Counted from the first letter of the stretch, positions 1 to 13,030 are shown. The stretch is DNA of 64,000 nucleotides from Lottia gigantea (GCF_000327385.1 NW_008708358.1:2758107-2822106), one strand, 5' to 3'. Made by a program: numbers and translations. The notes: generated by a model from the sequence alone, not told the origin.

Positions 1-125
1 GGTGATTTGTTAGTCCGAGACGCAGTCTAATTTAATTCCATAAGTTCGGTTATTGGTTAGTCCGAGACACAGTTTTGTTGAATTATGTGTTGCCTAATGG
101 AAGTTTGTTAGTCCATGAGAGGCAT
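1..125. repeat. Short tandem repeat, about 50-bp unit
   Basis: Three imperfect copies share a GTTAGTCCGAGA core at about 9, 57 and 107, followed by a CAG-containing stretch. Spacing is 48-51 bp. The array runs off the left edge of the window, so its full size is unknown. Confidence 0.55.
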
Positions 126-1360
126 TCGTGATATGCCTACCTATAACCACGTTTTTTTCAAGATCTATGCACATCGAAATATTTTCAGAAATGTTGTCAA
201 AGTCGGTCATAAAATGAATTGAAATGAAAGGGGGTTTTGAATGTCCTAATAACTAACGAAGACGGATAACGAATATATCACAAATGTAATAAACTCATAA
301 CGTCTGCTACATATGTCAAAATTCCAATTCCCGCCGTTTATGGTGATGTTTTAATATAAAGGTATAAAATCAGAGCGTCGTTGAGGTCGAAATGAAATGG
401 CTTTATAATGAATCATTCCTGAAAAGACGTCTGAATTTATGAATGAAGGCTTCAATTATAAAGAATTGAAATCATTAGCGTCTGTAATCATTGACCAAGA
501 CTCATCAAGACATACATAAAAAACATCCAGCGAGACTGGGCCCTCACATATCTACATATTGTAAACTGGTATAATAAAGTTACTGCCTCATGCTCAATTA
601 CTCTAAACTGTTCAATCATTCCTTCAAGAAAGAGGTGTCTTTAATCTGAACCTTCTGAATTGTGGAGGATCTTTTTCCAACAATAATACTGCTGACGATG
701 ACGATGATGATGATGACGGTGAAATTTGGCCATGAGTTATACGTTTTTTGGGGAAGCTTAAACACACTGTATTTCAAGTGGGCTCTTCTGTGTTTCGAAT
801 CCAAAATTGCTGTGTTTAGCAGACGCAGGGAAATCAGACTAAGTATCCGCTACATAGAGGCTAGAAAACCTCTTCTGAATTTCTTTAAAATTTAGACTAA
901 GACTGAAGGAATAAGCACCTGGGAGGGGTGGATGAATTCAGAACCAATCCACGTGAACGACTACTACAATGAAAGAAACAAAGTAATGTCTGTAGACAGT
1001 TACAGTTCTAATGTCGAATTTCGTGAATCATTATAATCCTCGAAAAAGCTTTCATACCACGATGAGTCATCTGACAATGGAGTTTCTTGTTCTATCTATT
1101 ACAAAGACATTATCCTAAAGAGGTGAAATAAAAGTACATATATCGTTCATAAAGTGATCCAGGCGTCTTAACATGTACTTGGTGATAGGAGTTGAAAGTC
1201 GACACCCGACCCGATTTTCGGATGTACTGGCTGGGGCATCAGAGGTGTTCTTACCTTGAGGAGAAGGATTCGAAACCATGGTATTTATCGCGTAGAAGAC
1301 GACAATCCAAATTGGTATCAACTGAGCTATTCAAAAACACAAAAACACAGTGTTCTATGT
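126..1360. other. No gene or element recognised
   Basis: Unique AT-rich DNA. The only structure seen is a short GAT/GAC microsatellite at about 697-718. The open frames here are short and look random. Confidence 0.5.
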
Positions 1361-1435
1361 CCGGCATTAGAAATGAAATGAAATGAATGGAGGTTTACGT
1401 CCCACTTTTCTGCACCATGTGTGTTCGGCATTGGA
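1361..1435 (-). mobile_element. Tail-only SINE insertion with target duplication
   Basis: About 53 bp (1372-1424) match the reverse complement of the 3' end of the SINE at 17272-17549: the ATTTC tail, the TAGGACGTAAAACTCC-like block and TGGTGCAG. It is flanked by CCGGCATTAGA (1361-1371) and TCGGCATTGGA (1425-1435), 9 of 11 identical, read as an aged target site duplication. The head and centre of the SINE are absent. Confidence 0.65.
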
Positions 1436-1479
1436 GGGAAGTATTGACGTATACACAGTTTGGAAATTGTTAACCCTTA

Positions 1480-2265
1480 CAGAAAGCTGAAATTGAGCTC
1501 TGGTAAAATTAATCTTTTAGATCACTCTACAGATAGCCTAAATTGAGCTCTATCAGCTGATAAAGGTAATATTTAGAAGGCTATACAGATAGTTGAAATT
1601 GAGCTCTATCACCTGGTAAAGTAAATATTAAGATGACTATACAGATAGCTGAAATTGTGCTCTATCACCTGGTAAAGTAAATATTTAGATGACTATACAG
1701 ATAGTTGAAATTGAGCTCTATCAGCTGGTAAAGTAAATATTAAGATGACTATACAGATAGTTGAAATTGAGCTCTACCACCTGGTAAAGTAAATATTTAG
1801 ATGACTATACATATAGTTGAAATTTTGATCTATCAGCTTGTAAAGTAAATATTAAGATGACTATACAGGTAGCTGAAATTGAGCTCTATCAGCTGGTAAA
1901 GTAAATATTTAGATGACTATACAGATAGCTGAAATTGAGCTCTATCAGCTGGTAAAGTAAATATTTAGATGACTATACACATAGCTGAAATTGAGCTCTA
2001 TCAGATGGTTACGTAAATATTTAGATGACTATACAGATAGCTGAAATTGAGCTCTATCAGATGGTAAAGTAAATATTTAGATGACTATACAGATAGTTGA
2101 AATAGTGCTCTATCAGCTGGTAAAGTAAATATTTAGATGACTATACAGATAGTTGAAATAGTGCTCTATCAGCTGGTAAAGTAATATGTAGACGACTACA
2201 CAGAAAGCTGTCATTGAGCTCTATCAGCTGGTAAAGTTAATATTTAGGCGAGTATATCCCTTTAG
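1480..2265. repeat. Satellite-like tandem array, 56-bp unit, about 13 copies
   Basis: The motif GACTATACAGATAG recurs at 1635, 1691, 1747, 1803, 1859, 1915, 1971, 2027, 2083 and 2139, an exact 56-bp period. Each unit carries CTGAAATTGAGCTCTATCAG, then GGTAAAGTAAATATT. Edge units (1480-1620 and 2195-2265) are more diverged, as is usual at array ends. The last unit runs into TATATCCCTTTA. Monomer-like single copies occur at 47039-47190 and 57280-57330. Confidence 0.9.
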
Positions 2266-2429
2266 GCCTGTAACTAGTTATATAAGAGTACACTGTAAAT
2301 TATTCCGATTCTAAATGAGACTGTGCCTGGGAATATAGTTCACAGTATTAAGTTAAGTTTTAGTGTAAATTCTTCACTAAATACATTAAAAGGTTTGTGG
2401 CGATTCAAATTAAAAAACAATTTCACATC

Positions 2430-2730
2430 TATTGCGGACTGGGCTTATTTGTACGATGGCTTATTGAGGTGTTTGGTTAAGGATATGTACCGTGACTGGT
2501 TTAGGACACGTATGGTTGATAGTTTAAGACGCATTTATGGTTACTGCTTTATGGCACGTATAGTGACTGAATGGCACAGTGATAGGACTTATCGTTATCT
2601 ATGGTTACCGGTTTATGGCACGTATAGTTATTTGTTTAGGGTGTGTATGGTTACTAGTTTAGGACACGCACGGTTGCTGGTTAAGATTATGTATGGTGTC
2701 TTATTTAGGACATATATGGTTGCAGTTGGA
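2430..2730. repeat. Degenerate minisatellite, 22-24-bp unit
   Basis: About ten imperfect units of the form GGTTACTGGTTTAGGACACGTAT recur at 22-24-bp spacing (GACACGTATGG at about 2505, GCACGTATAG at about 2556 and 2618, GACACGCACGG at about 2662, GACATATATGG at about 2707). A 147-codon open frame (2323-2766) lies across it. I treat that frame as a by-product of the repeat: unit length is not a steady multiple of three, and the protein resembles nothing I know. Confidence 0.65.
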
Positions 2731-3149
2731 TTTTTTGACGAATCGCCAGTGACAACTACCCATTAATACAATGGTTAATATAGAAATATATCAAGTTCAG
2801 TAGGATATTAATTTTAGGATTGATCTCGCTGAAAATAATTGCATTTAATGTCATTCTATCAAAAATTTAACAATTTTCTCAACTTAAATTAATCATAAAA
2901 CCCACATTTTATTTTTTCTGCAGTAATTTCCAATCATAAAGTCATAAAACAAATTTAATGCTCAATGATTACTGTCAATTCTACTAAATTTATGATTTAT
3001 ATCTCTTCAAAATATATAAATAATGATATATTCTGTCAAGTTTAATAGCCATTAACATTTTGTTTTTTTTCTTGATCGATCTGGGAGTGCATGTTAATGT
3101 GTTTTTATGCCAATTGATTTGGTAAAAATAAAGAGTTTAATATCTTCTT

Positions 3150-3345
3150 TATAACCTTCGACTGAAATTGGAGTGGTGCAAATTGATGCTATCAGTGTCC
3201 CCAATATACATAAAAGATTTAGCAAAGCTCTTTATTATCTCTGACTGGAAATTGGAATGATGTAAATTGATGATATCAGTGAGTCCCAATACACATAAAG
3301 ATAAAAAAAAAACCTCGTTACAATCCCTTTAATGGAACTAGAATT
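3150..3345 (+). repeat. Dispersed repeat, two tandem units (family C)
   Basis: Two copies of CTGAAATTGGAGTGGTGCAA followed by ATTGATGCTATCAGTG and CCCAATAYACATAAA lie at about 3160-3215 and 3238-3300, then ACCTCGTTACAATCCCTTTAA. Related copies are at 33895-34015 (reverse) and 41975-42035. No coding capacity is seen. It may be part of a non-autonomous element. Confidence 0.6.
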
Positions 3346-3587
3346 TGAAGATTTGATTGACAGACTAAGAATGTCCTTGGCAACCGGGAAGTTAGATTTA
3401 ATAAGATGTCTAACTCGCTTCCTAGATCTTCAGTCATTTCAATCTTACAATTTAAACCATTAAAATTAAAACGAAAGTGAGATTAATTGCATTGAAAGGG
3501 AAGTTCATACATATGTGTGATGGGTGGGAGGTAGAGGGCGGTGGGATGTTTTTTTAAAGCCTACAACATATTCCCAACATATAAACT
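3346..3587. other. No feature recognised
   Basis: AT-rich unique sequence with a short G-rich stretch near 3519-3545. No gene or repeat is supported. Confidence 0.4.
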
Positions 3588-3750
3588 AGCTTTAACAACT
3601 TTAACAAATGCAGCGATTGGATTGGACTGCACACCAGCAAATACATCCAATCAAAGACTGTAAACATTATGGCTTATTGATTACAGATTTTCTGTCCAAG
3701 GCACTGATTAGCTGTATTGGTTAACGTATGATCCAATCCAATATATAGAA
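3588..3750 (+). mobile_element. MITE family A, internal fragment
   Basis: The stretch matches the internal part of the family A element at 4939-5220: GCAGCGATTGGATTGGACTG, CTGTAAACATTATGGCTTAT, TTTTCTGTCCAAGGCACTGA and GTATTGGTTAACGTATGATC. Both terminal inverted repeats are missing. Confidence 0.7.
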
Positions 3751-3877
3751 ATGTACAGTATAAGCTAAATATAATACATACATATTTAGCCCACATAGAG
3801 CACCCTTTGTTGCCCCGCCCTATACTACCAGCAATGGAGCAACATAGTCCATGCCCTTTATAAGAGTCTGCAAGTAT

Positions 3878-3940
3878 TTGTTCCACCCTAAGCCTGTACA
3901 TTTGGGAGAATCAAACCCTTCCTCCCCCGAATTCTGGTAG
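3878..3940 (+). repeat. Dispersed repeat (family E), copy 1
   Basis: TTGTTCCACCCTAAGCCTGT and then ACATTTGGGAGAATCAAACC with a CCCCCGAA end match the stretch at 26805-26865 closely. Nothing coding is seen. Confidence 0.5.
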
Positions 3941-4938
3941 TTCATACCCCTATGGTTCGTTTGTGTGGGTGGAGGTGGGATACAGGGGCTGCTCGAAGCA
4001 AAGAAACATCCCGCAACCAATCCCCTTCGCATCCATTTCCGTTTGAGCTACCGTTTGAGCTACCGTCCCAATAATGAGTATGTTTAACCCAATATATGAA
4101 TCGAAATGGGGTGTTAATCTTATCAAATGAAAGAACTTCTAATAGAATAATTCCATTGGACATTTTCTTGAAAATGCCAAAATGACACGCTATTGTCCTC
4201 GCCGCCTCCAACTTTCAATAAAAAAATAGATAATTGGCCTCGAGCTGATCAAAGAGGTTCTTTATTTTCTGAAGTGAATTATTAATGAGTCTTGTCTGAC
4301 CATAAGTCTGGCCTTTCCACAAGGTTTTAAGTTTTTTAGATATGATTATTGATATAGTAGAGAGAGAGTGACGATATTGGAGATATTAGTGATAACTATC
4401 TTCGTTTCTTTTTTTAAAATCTGGAATCGATTTGTTTTCGAGTCTCAGGCCTGTGTTTGAGTTGGAGGTTTACGATTCTTTGTGCACTAATTAAAGGAAA
4501 ATAACTGAAAGATGGGTTCCCTTATTTTCATCTATCAAAATGAAAGTGCTAATACTTATATGAATAGAAAGTAGAGGTGTTCTAATGACTTGGTAAATAC
4601 CAGTTTGTCTCACTGTCCATAATTAATTCATAACAAGCTGAATTAGAAGAAAATTACCAGCAGAATTCCAAAGAGTGACCGATCAAGAAAGGTCAAAAAT
4701 CCTTTTACTGTTTATCCAGACAGGGACAATTATGACTGGTTAAAACTCTTAATAATATACAATAACAACATAATGATATGATTATGAATATACGATAATT
4801 CATTAGTAACACCAATTCATCAAAAAGTTTGCTTAATTTGATACTAAAAAATAAAGATACCTATATATCTTTAAAACATGTCAATGTATTTATTGTAGGC
4901 TACATTATGGCAAGTTTTTTTTATAAAACCTCCTTGGT
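3941..4938. other. No gene recognised
   Basis: Unique sequence. A tiny direct duplication (GTTTGAGCTACC twice, about 4041-4064) is the only structure noticed. Confidence 0.4.
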
Positions 4939-5222
4939 CCCATCTTCACAATGTCAAGCTATTTCGAACTTCGTCTTATACCTTGACTTCAATAGCCAAT
5001 ATTTTTGTATCATGAAATACAGCGATTTGATTGGACTGTACATCAGCAGCGAATTCAACCAATCAAAGCTCTCCAAAGACTTTAAACATTATGGCTTGTT
5101 GTTTACAGATTTTCTGTCCAAGGCACTGATTAGCTGTATTGGTTAACGTACGATCCAACCAAATAGCTGCATTTAATGATACAAAAATATTGACTATTGA
5201 AGTCAAGGTATAAGACAAAGTA
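4939..5222 (+). mobile_element. MITE family A, near full-length copy
   Basis: The left terminus CCATCTTCACAATGTCAAGC continues into CTTATACCTTGACTTCAATAG. The right end carries the inverse, CTATTGAAGTCAAGGTATAAG at about 5195-5215, so the copy has long imperfect terminal inverted repeats. The outermost right bases have diverged. The inside is itself partly palindromic around ATTGGTTAACGTACGATCCAA. A 105-codon open frame (4829-5146) crosses it and is not considered a gene. Confidence 0.8.
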
Positions 5223-7916
5223 AAACGCTAAGTAATGAATCAATATAGTGGTCAAATTAAAAAATAAATATGCATGATTCAATGTAGGCTAGGTGAAACT
5301 GGTGGTTAAAAAAATAAACAAAATGTGCATCATTCAAGTAGGTGTAAAATGTAATTAGATAAAATGTGCACCAATGTACTTGTAAAATACTTCGCTTCAT
5401 TATCATTAGCTAAAAATATTTCTACAACATTAATAGGAAATAAATGAGAAAAAAATTTCTATATCTTATTCCATTACTACTGCAGACTTCTTAATTATAT
5501 TATCAGTTCTCTTGAATACACTTGATGTACTTCTATTTTAAAGGTGAAGAACGGGATGATTTATTAGCTAAAGAGTTGTATACCAAGCTTCGTCACAAAT
5601 AAAAAGCGAATAAGATACTACATGTACCTCAGTACTATTTTCCAAAACCATCGCCATTCACTTAGTCTGTTGCACATGGGGCCTGATAGACCCAGTATCA
5701 GATTCGCCTATTTGCATAAATGATAAAGGGTTGATGAAGGTACCATACCGTTTTTTGTCGAGATCGGATCGGATACCAGGTTTCAAGATAATCGTTTACT
5801 TAAAACATAAATCAAATAAGAGAATCGTGCAGTTCCGTTTATCTGCGATATCGAACGGTTACGTTTACGACTAACGATTAAAAAACAGCGTCCCCGACCT
5901 CGCAAGGTAAGGTATATTATGATTAGTACTCTGTGGCCTAATTATAATGAACGTGTTGATGAAGATGTTAGACCTTGACAGGTGATGATTACAATAACAT
6001 ATCTATCTATAAATACATATTATCAATAATATTCAAAATAACAGATGAGTATACAGGTCTTTATATAAATATCATCTACGTTAAACCAATTTGTGAGTTC
6101 TACTTCTCTGGTAACACACGCCACCTGTTGATATATCTAACTTCCGGTTAGATAAGTTGGAGAGGATGGGTGGCCGGCATTTAATTCTAACCCGTCTGAA
6201 GTTTGATTTTGTTGGAACAAATCGGTTGGTTTCTCACTTCTACGATTGTCAAATTATGAGCCAATAAGACATGCTCATATCCAATTTGCCAACAGATGGT
6301 TTCGCTGGGCAGAATGCTTACAGCAATGTTCAGAAACAATTTTACAGCGAGTTGAAGTCTTATATTTTTGTCATATTGTGGAATGCTAGTCGTAAAGACA
6401 GTGGCGTCTTTTAAGGCCGTGTATCACAACTAGTAGCTGGTCAAAGGGCTCTGGAGTGTTTTTGTTTTTTCTACTATCCCACATCTCCTGATGTGTGCCA
6501 ATGCTGTTATTTTGGTCATACTAATGATACCACGATGATGCCAATTTCTCAGATTCAACCAAGCATTTCCCTTAATTGGTCGATAGAACACTTAGACACC
6601 TGCTAAATTGTATTGGCAGTTTAATTGCAGGAACAGGTGGAATCTAGTCTCTGGAGCATGGTTCCTGATTTATTTAAATCATAATTAAAAATTTTCTTTA
6701 CCTGACCTTAGTACAATAGTTGACCACACATAGTTGATGGACGATAAGTTCAAAATCAAACCTAGAGAAAATGTAAATTAAAGTATAATATAAACAAACT
6801 ATACTCCACAATTTTAATGGTTTTTGCAGCTAGTGCCTGATTAAAATGAAGATCTGGATGTTCGTTTTAGGTTTTTCTCTGAAGATTATGTGTTATCCAT
6901 ACATTGCAGGTGGAGCCACCATTAGAAAAAAAAACCAGGAAAACAAAACAGTCAGATTTACAATTTTATTAGATTTAGAGCTTCTAAAAGTAACATTAGA
7001 TAATACAAGAAGCAAAGAGGCCCATGCTTATTAGATTGGTTTGATTTCTCGCTGAAGTTGTATAGAACTGAATTTCTATTTAGTAATTTTGCATTCAATT
7101 TCCAGAATAAATCTCCAACTGCACTTCCTCCCTGTTTTTTGAAAAATAATTTGAATAGTACAAGCATAATGTGATATATTTAGTTCCCGTTAACCGAAAA
7201 TGTATTTTCTAAAAGTTCATTCAAAAGGAAAGCTATTATTTCCAAGAAAGTACAATAATTCGGTCTTGAAAATTTTTTATTATTTAGAAATTTTGATAAA
7301 CAATGAAATAAGATTGATCGAAAAAATATCACAACCTTTTTTTCTAACTGCTGAAATTGCTTTGTTGTGATCAGAAAATGTCAAGCATTACGTTTTTTCG
7401 TATATTTTTGTCAAGTCATACAGATCGTTGTTTTTAAATACACCCACGCCTGTTTATTGAATTTACCGCTTTTCATAAAATTGTTATTAATATTATACCA
7501 AGTTCCCTTACGACGATTAGTGCAGAATGCCAGAGTACTACGACAGCAGTTATAATCAAAATTTTACATAAAACAAGAAAAGCAGCTGTCAAAATTGATT
7601 TTATGTGAATAATACAAAAAGACTACATGTATATGAAGGTAATGATATTAATGTTATTTCATAAGAAATAAATTTATTTATCATGTTAATGTAATAGCGT
7701 TATGTTAGAAATGAGGTGTGTTACTGTATGGAATCATGAAGCGGACATTTTAAAATATATTACTCTGTGGCCAAAGATTCTGCTTGACATCGTCTGCTTA
7801 TTTTGTTACCATGACATACATTTTCTTAAGCAACTACCACCATTAAAAATGTACGTCGTACTGTCTCTTACATGTTGTACCGTCGAAGAAAAACCTTTCT
7901 ACATTGCTTGTTAAAT
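5223..7916. other. Long stretch without recognised features
   Basis: AT-rich DNA with no frame resembling a known protein. The longest frames are under 75 codons. A slightly more GC-balanced patch at 5640-5960 has no interpretable structure. Confidence 0.45.
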
Positions 7917-8049
7917 ATCCTCTGAGGACCTCCATAGTGTAAACTGAAGTTGCTACGACTTAATATCCTGTGACCAGGACTAAATGTCGTGCCTATAGGA
8001 TTAACTTAGATGAAATGCCTGTCAAAAGTCCTCAGAGGACCTCCATAAT
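7917..8049. repeat. Short interval bounded by direct repeats
   Basis: TCCTCTGAGGACCTCCATA (about 7919-7937) and TCCTCAGAGGACCTCCATA (about 8030-8048) are direct repeats differing by one base. The first 11 bases of each, TCCTCWGAGGA, are an inverted palindrome. This could be a small duplication or a solo element bounded by repeats. No TSD was recognised. Confidence 0.45.
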
Positions 8050-8978
8050 TAAAAATCTGCAGTTAACGACCGTACCGTTATTGAATTATATAATAACATT
8101 TTTGTTATGTAAGATTTGATCAACATATTTGATGGTTTTTACACTGCTGCCAGCCTGCATCTATATCAAATGTATTGAATTATTACTCAATGTAATCACA
8201 GCGTATTATAATGGTGAGATATTTCATTCAATCAAAATAACCTCCATGTGTGTCGATATAATTCTATTAACATTCCATGTTGTTGTTGTTGTTTATTATT
8301 AAACAGTGCAGAGCAGGTGCGCAGAATTCGTCCTTATTGTAATAATAAAACGGAAAAAATAATAGAAGTGTTGTTTTTGTTAAATGCGTGGAGCTCTTTC
8401 AGTTTCTGTCTGATTGTAATAATTGGTATAGCATATTCAATAAAAAATGACAGTATTAACTTTTCGCACTCGAGAAATGTCGAGTTAAAAATCTCAGTAA
8501 CGATAAAATTATTCTTTGTCTGTGGACTTCGAGAGGTTTGGCTAAAGACCAACTGGTAGAAAGGCGCCTCAATAAACTTAATTGATGTTCTTGTTTATCC
8601 TTGATATCCTCCGCTTTTCTTTCTGTTGTCTCATCTACCAGTGAAAGCATATTCCGATTTTTGATTAAGGGAACTTGTATATGGGTTTATGGGTTGCATT
8701 AAAGTTTTAATAACGACAATAAGGAAGATGTTATTATGCCTACAGACATTCATGCTTGATCTAACACAGTAACTACAGACAACAGTAATTTAATGTGTAA
8801 TTACATGAAATACTAACCTGAAGTCAAGGCTAACAAGGCGAGCATGGATTGCTCATCGGTACAGAAAATTACTTTTCTTATAAATAGATTCCAGATCATT
8901 AGGTCTATATGATTACTTTACCGTATTATTGGTATAGTGTAGCTAATGAGCCATGTGTTGAGTGCTGACAGGGAACTT
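8050..8978. other. No gene recognised
   Basis: A 103-codon frame at 8248-8559 (+) has hydrophobic stretches but no recognisable family. It overlaps an equally long frame on the other strand, so it is more likely chance than a gene. Confidence 0.4.
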
Positions 8979-9610
8979 TTCAGGCAGTGAGGATTCCGAC
9001 AAACTATTGTTTCAATAATAACCTTATTTACAAACTGATTTATTAACAATCGTAAGGTTAGAGCACACATTTGTTACAGGCAGTGAATATGACTATATGA
9101 AGGAATCCACTGAATTGGGTAATTGATTTGGACACTGTTGTTTCAGAGACTTTACAATAATAAACTTAATTACGAATTGATATACATGTATTAACAATTG
9201 TAAAGTTGGAACAACCATTTCATACTCTGGTTAAGTAGGTAGTGGGGAGGCGATTTAGGCAATGATGAACAAAAACGTGTTTATGAACACTCGTAAAGCT
9301 ATATGGGACGCTCAGAGCCATTGTACACATTCGGCGGATAAGGTAATGACTCTGAAGTCGGCAGTGAATAGGGATGCCACAGAGGCACACTGTTGTTCCA
9401 AAGACTAAACTTTCTCAATATTTTTCACAAACTGTCACGATTCTCGCTCAAATCCTAACAGCATTTGCACACTTTTATGTGGAATGAACATGGACACAAA
9501 ATAAACAGTATGCACAAATCGTAAAGCTCTATGGAGGTTCTCGCATGTAACATTCCCAGGTTTTAAGGTATGACTTTGAAGTAGACAGTAGTAAATGTAT
9601 GTAGGGTAAA
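8979..9610. repeat. Degenerate tandem block
   Basis: GGCAGTGA begins sections at about 8983, 9078 and 9358, with a variant GGCAATGATG at about 9257. Each is followed by a CACTGTTGTTTC-like stretch and/or TAACAATYGTAAAGYT. Spacing varies between about 95 and 180 bp, so this looks like an old tandem duplication series with later indels. Confidence 0.45.
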
Positions 9611-11465
9611 TGAAGGATTCTTTGCACTTGATACCACTTTTCGTTATGAAATACTTACTCACTTAAATATGATAGATATACCTCCTAAAATCATGTGAAA
9701 AGTTCATTAGTGCTACAAATGTTCTGCCAATTTGTTGTTTTGGATTTCGTGCTTCGTTTTTAGGTCCAGATCGTTAGTTCTTGGCTTATTCATTCATACG
9801 TTTACGTGACACAATTTTCAGGTAACTTATATATGAATTTACAAGTAATAGTGAAAATCTTATAAAAGCTTTAAATGTCTAACATTTTATCTCAAGCACA
9901 TTATCTTGGAATTCAGGAAATATAACTGTTTCCTTCAAAATATTGATTTATCAAATAATATTTTCTCCTCGAAAAGTAGAAAATAATCTTTATTAATTTA
10001 GATTGTCAATATAGAATATTTATTTTGGCAGAAAGTGACCATTACAGCTAGACATTAGTGTATTTGAGAACCGTTTCAAATCGTGCACGATAACTAGTTA
10101 GCAGTTTGGTTCGATATTACATATCCAAAATAATTAAACTGCGAGCACTACAGGCTTAAAGCAACTCTTATGTAGAGTCGTGGAACCATTTTATCTCTTC
10201 TTACTGAATTGATTTGCCAGTATCCCGACTTTATGTCTAAAGTAGTAAATACATTAACTTACTCCAATTTTGTCAGTTGTATTAACAGGATACCCATTTG
10301 GTAATATTTTGATATGAAAATGCTTGTGCATTTCATTAATTTTTTTATCTTTCCTTTAATCTAATTCTGGCAATCGCTTATGCTCATCTCTCGAAGTGTG
10401 GCTAAAAATGGCAATCCTGAGATCTACAGACGAAAAACGATTTATTTGAGACAAATCAATTCCCCAAGTTAAGAACACCCACTGGTAATCATTTGTTAGT
10501 AAAATTTGACATGTACGAAATCACATGGTAAAAACAATCCATATTGAATTGTTTGTCATGAAATTACTTATGTTTGCATGTTCCTTCCTAGTAAAGACAA
10601 AACGTTTGATTACAATCTATTTGATGGCTTATTTTGGAATTCTTTGTTTTCATTTCCATATTGGTTCAAATAAAGAATTACGTCTTCTTGAAAGATAACT
10701 TTACATAGGAAATTAGTAAAACACAATCTTATCTAACTGCAACTTAACCGAGTTAAATCCTGATCCTCTAATATATTTTTTTAATTTTAGGAATGTCTTA
10801 TCTAAATTCATACATTGGATGTGAGATCATCGTTTTCAGAGCTGATCTCATACAGATTTATAGATTTATAGATTAAAAAAAATAACGAAGGAAAATATTT
10901 GCTATTGTGAAAGTTTTTTGATAATATATTCACTCTAGATAACTATAAGCTTTTTTCTTCCAATGAATGATTTAAAATCAAAATAGAATACCACTTATTA
11001 AATACAAAATAAATGATATGAATAGTAATATGAATTATAATGATAATGGATGTCAATGTCCAACAACGACCTAGAAAGTCAAACAACCTCGTATCACAAC
11101 AGTTGCGATTGTATATTTGATTTGGTAATTGTAGATCTGACAGAACTCGGTATAATTTGATACTTAACAACTTAATCCTGTCATTAGACAATTCTCAATT
11201 ACCCTCTTATACAATTACACAGCAATTACTGGTGAATATAATACCCATTGCACCATATTGTATACTTGTTATAGATAATTTACAGATTTAATTTGATATC
11301 TTATAATGATCACACAAATCTTTCTTCTTGAACGATAGTGACAGCATGTAGACATTGTTCTTTGTTTTGTTATAAGTTCATTGGCACAGTTTTTCCCTTG
11401 ATGTACTGTTTTCACATTCACAGACTTGTGAATTACCACAGTTATTCTCGTGAATGTATTGTTAG
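9611..11465. other. AT-rich stretch without recognised features
   Basis: No repeat shared with the rest of the window and no convincing coding frame were found on either strand. Confidence 0.45.
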
Positions 11466-11690
11466 TCATTCGATGGACATACATCTGCAGTATCACAGAT
11501 TCCCATTTTATTACTATTAAGGGAGAGACAAAATTGAAGAACAGATGTCTGAAATGCCACAAAGCGCCCTCCAACGTTTGTGTATTGGAAACTATTGTCT
11601 CGCCTTATGAGCTTACAAACGTCTGGATTGTCATAGATTTCTCTTTGATTACTATTGAGAGTGTGACAAGATTGAAGAATAAAGAAAATA
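11466..11690. repeat. Two-copy direct duplication, about 130-bp spacing
   Basis: TATCACAGATTCCCATTTTA (about 11490) and GTCATAGATTTCTCTTTGAT (about 11630) open two copies that continue as TTACTATTAAGGGAGAGACA / TTACTATTGAGAGTGTGACA and then AAATTGAAGAA / AGATTGAAGAA. Overlapping open frames on both strands here are a consequence of this duplication. Confidence 0.5.
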
Positions 11691-13030
11691 TACGTCACTT
11701 TGGGTCACTCGAAAAGGAAAGGAAGCCACTGGAATATTTAATTTGAACATGTGTGTCTGGTAATGTAATAATAATGAAAGAATAATGTTTCGGAGAGCAT
11801 GCAACCTTAGAATGTCTTTTTCCTGTCGGTGCTCGCTTCATTGTATATTTGTCGCTTCACGGCCCAAACTTAGCTTTAGCGATGATTATGTTAGTCATAT
11901 AACGTAAAACACCATGCGTATTCTCTCTACTATTTTCAGTAATTACCTTGAAGTTTATCTGAATACTTTTTGTATTTATTCTAATCTATTCCATCCATCT
12001 TATAGAAACTAATAAAACTTGACTCCGTGAAGACATTCGTCTTCTCCTGGCTCTAACTAATGTCTACTTTTACTTTATCAAATCAATGTTAGGATACGGC
12101 CAACATTTACCTAATCAAATTTGAATTTAAAATGTTCAATTTCAAATGTTCCTGCTGATAAATTGCAAGTGATCTGTCACAGACACTGTTCTTTATCATC
12201 TTGGAAGGTTTCTTAGACGAAAGAAGAAAGAAAAAATTCTGTAGGCTTAAATATTATAGGTTTAAAGTTGAAAGGTTTGTCAAGGTTGTTCATTCGCTAG
12301 ATATGCCAGTTAGTGTTTTTTTCAAATCATTTTTGGGATTTTTGGTGTTAAAGGGATACAGTCGCATAATTTTGTCTACATCTTAGTAGGGTCAAGTAAT
12401 TGACCCACAGGCAATTCTTTCTCAATGTGAAATGATGAAAATAATGAAAGTGGGACGAGGGTAGAGCTGGGCCAGTCTCATTTCTGGGGAGGGAAAGGAA
12501 TATTCCAACCCAAGACCATTGACCGAAATTCGAAATTCTCCGCCATGACTCAATACTTTGTGGGGCAAAAGGTTCGGATAACTCCGCCTGATTCCAATAT
12601 AAGTTCAGTTGAGTACAATTTAGTTCCGACCGACTAAACTGACTTAACTACTGATAAATTAGTTCATGGTCACTGTATTCAGTATATACTATAATTACAT
12701 TCACTGCTGATCGCTTGATTAAGACTTTATTTCCGGTTAACCAATCAGCCAATAATAATCTTAGTACAAACCGGAAATGACATGTGCTGAGTGATTGAAG
12801 GGTTATCGGTTAGTGTATATAAGAATCTATTGATAAGCAACTGGATTTGACAGTCTATAAATGTTTCTTTATACTCTCTATTAGAACAGATTCTCGGCTG
12901 CTGAGAGAAAGAGATTTCTTTGTATGAAAATATGATAGATAATCTCCCTTTATTCTTCTAAACAATCAATGATTGATTCGCTGTTACCTCTTGTAAATAT
13001 TCTTTCAACACCCTTGAATTGGCGTTTCTA
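11691..13030. other. No gene recognised
   Basis: Unique sequence. TTAAAGGGATACAGTCGCAT at about 12348 resembles the inverted end of the satellite-related elements (see 46696-47204), but too little matches to call a copy. Confidence 0.4.

Noticed and set aside
2323-2766. 147-codon open frame
   Set aside because: It lies across a degenerate 22-24-bp minisatellite. The protein reflects the repeat and resembles no family.
4829-5146. 105-codon open frame
   Set aside because: Most of it lies within a MITE family A copy.
8248-8559. 103-codon frame with membrane-like stretches
   Set aside because: An equally long frame exists on the opposite strand, hydrophobicity is expected from T-rich DNA, and no family was recognised.
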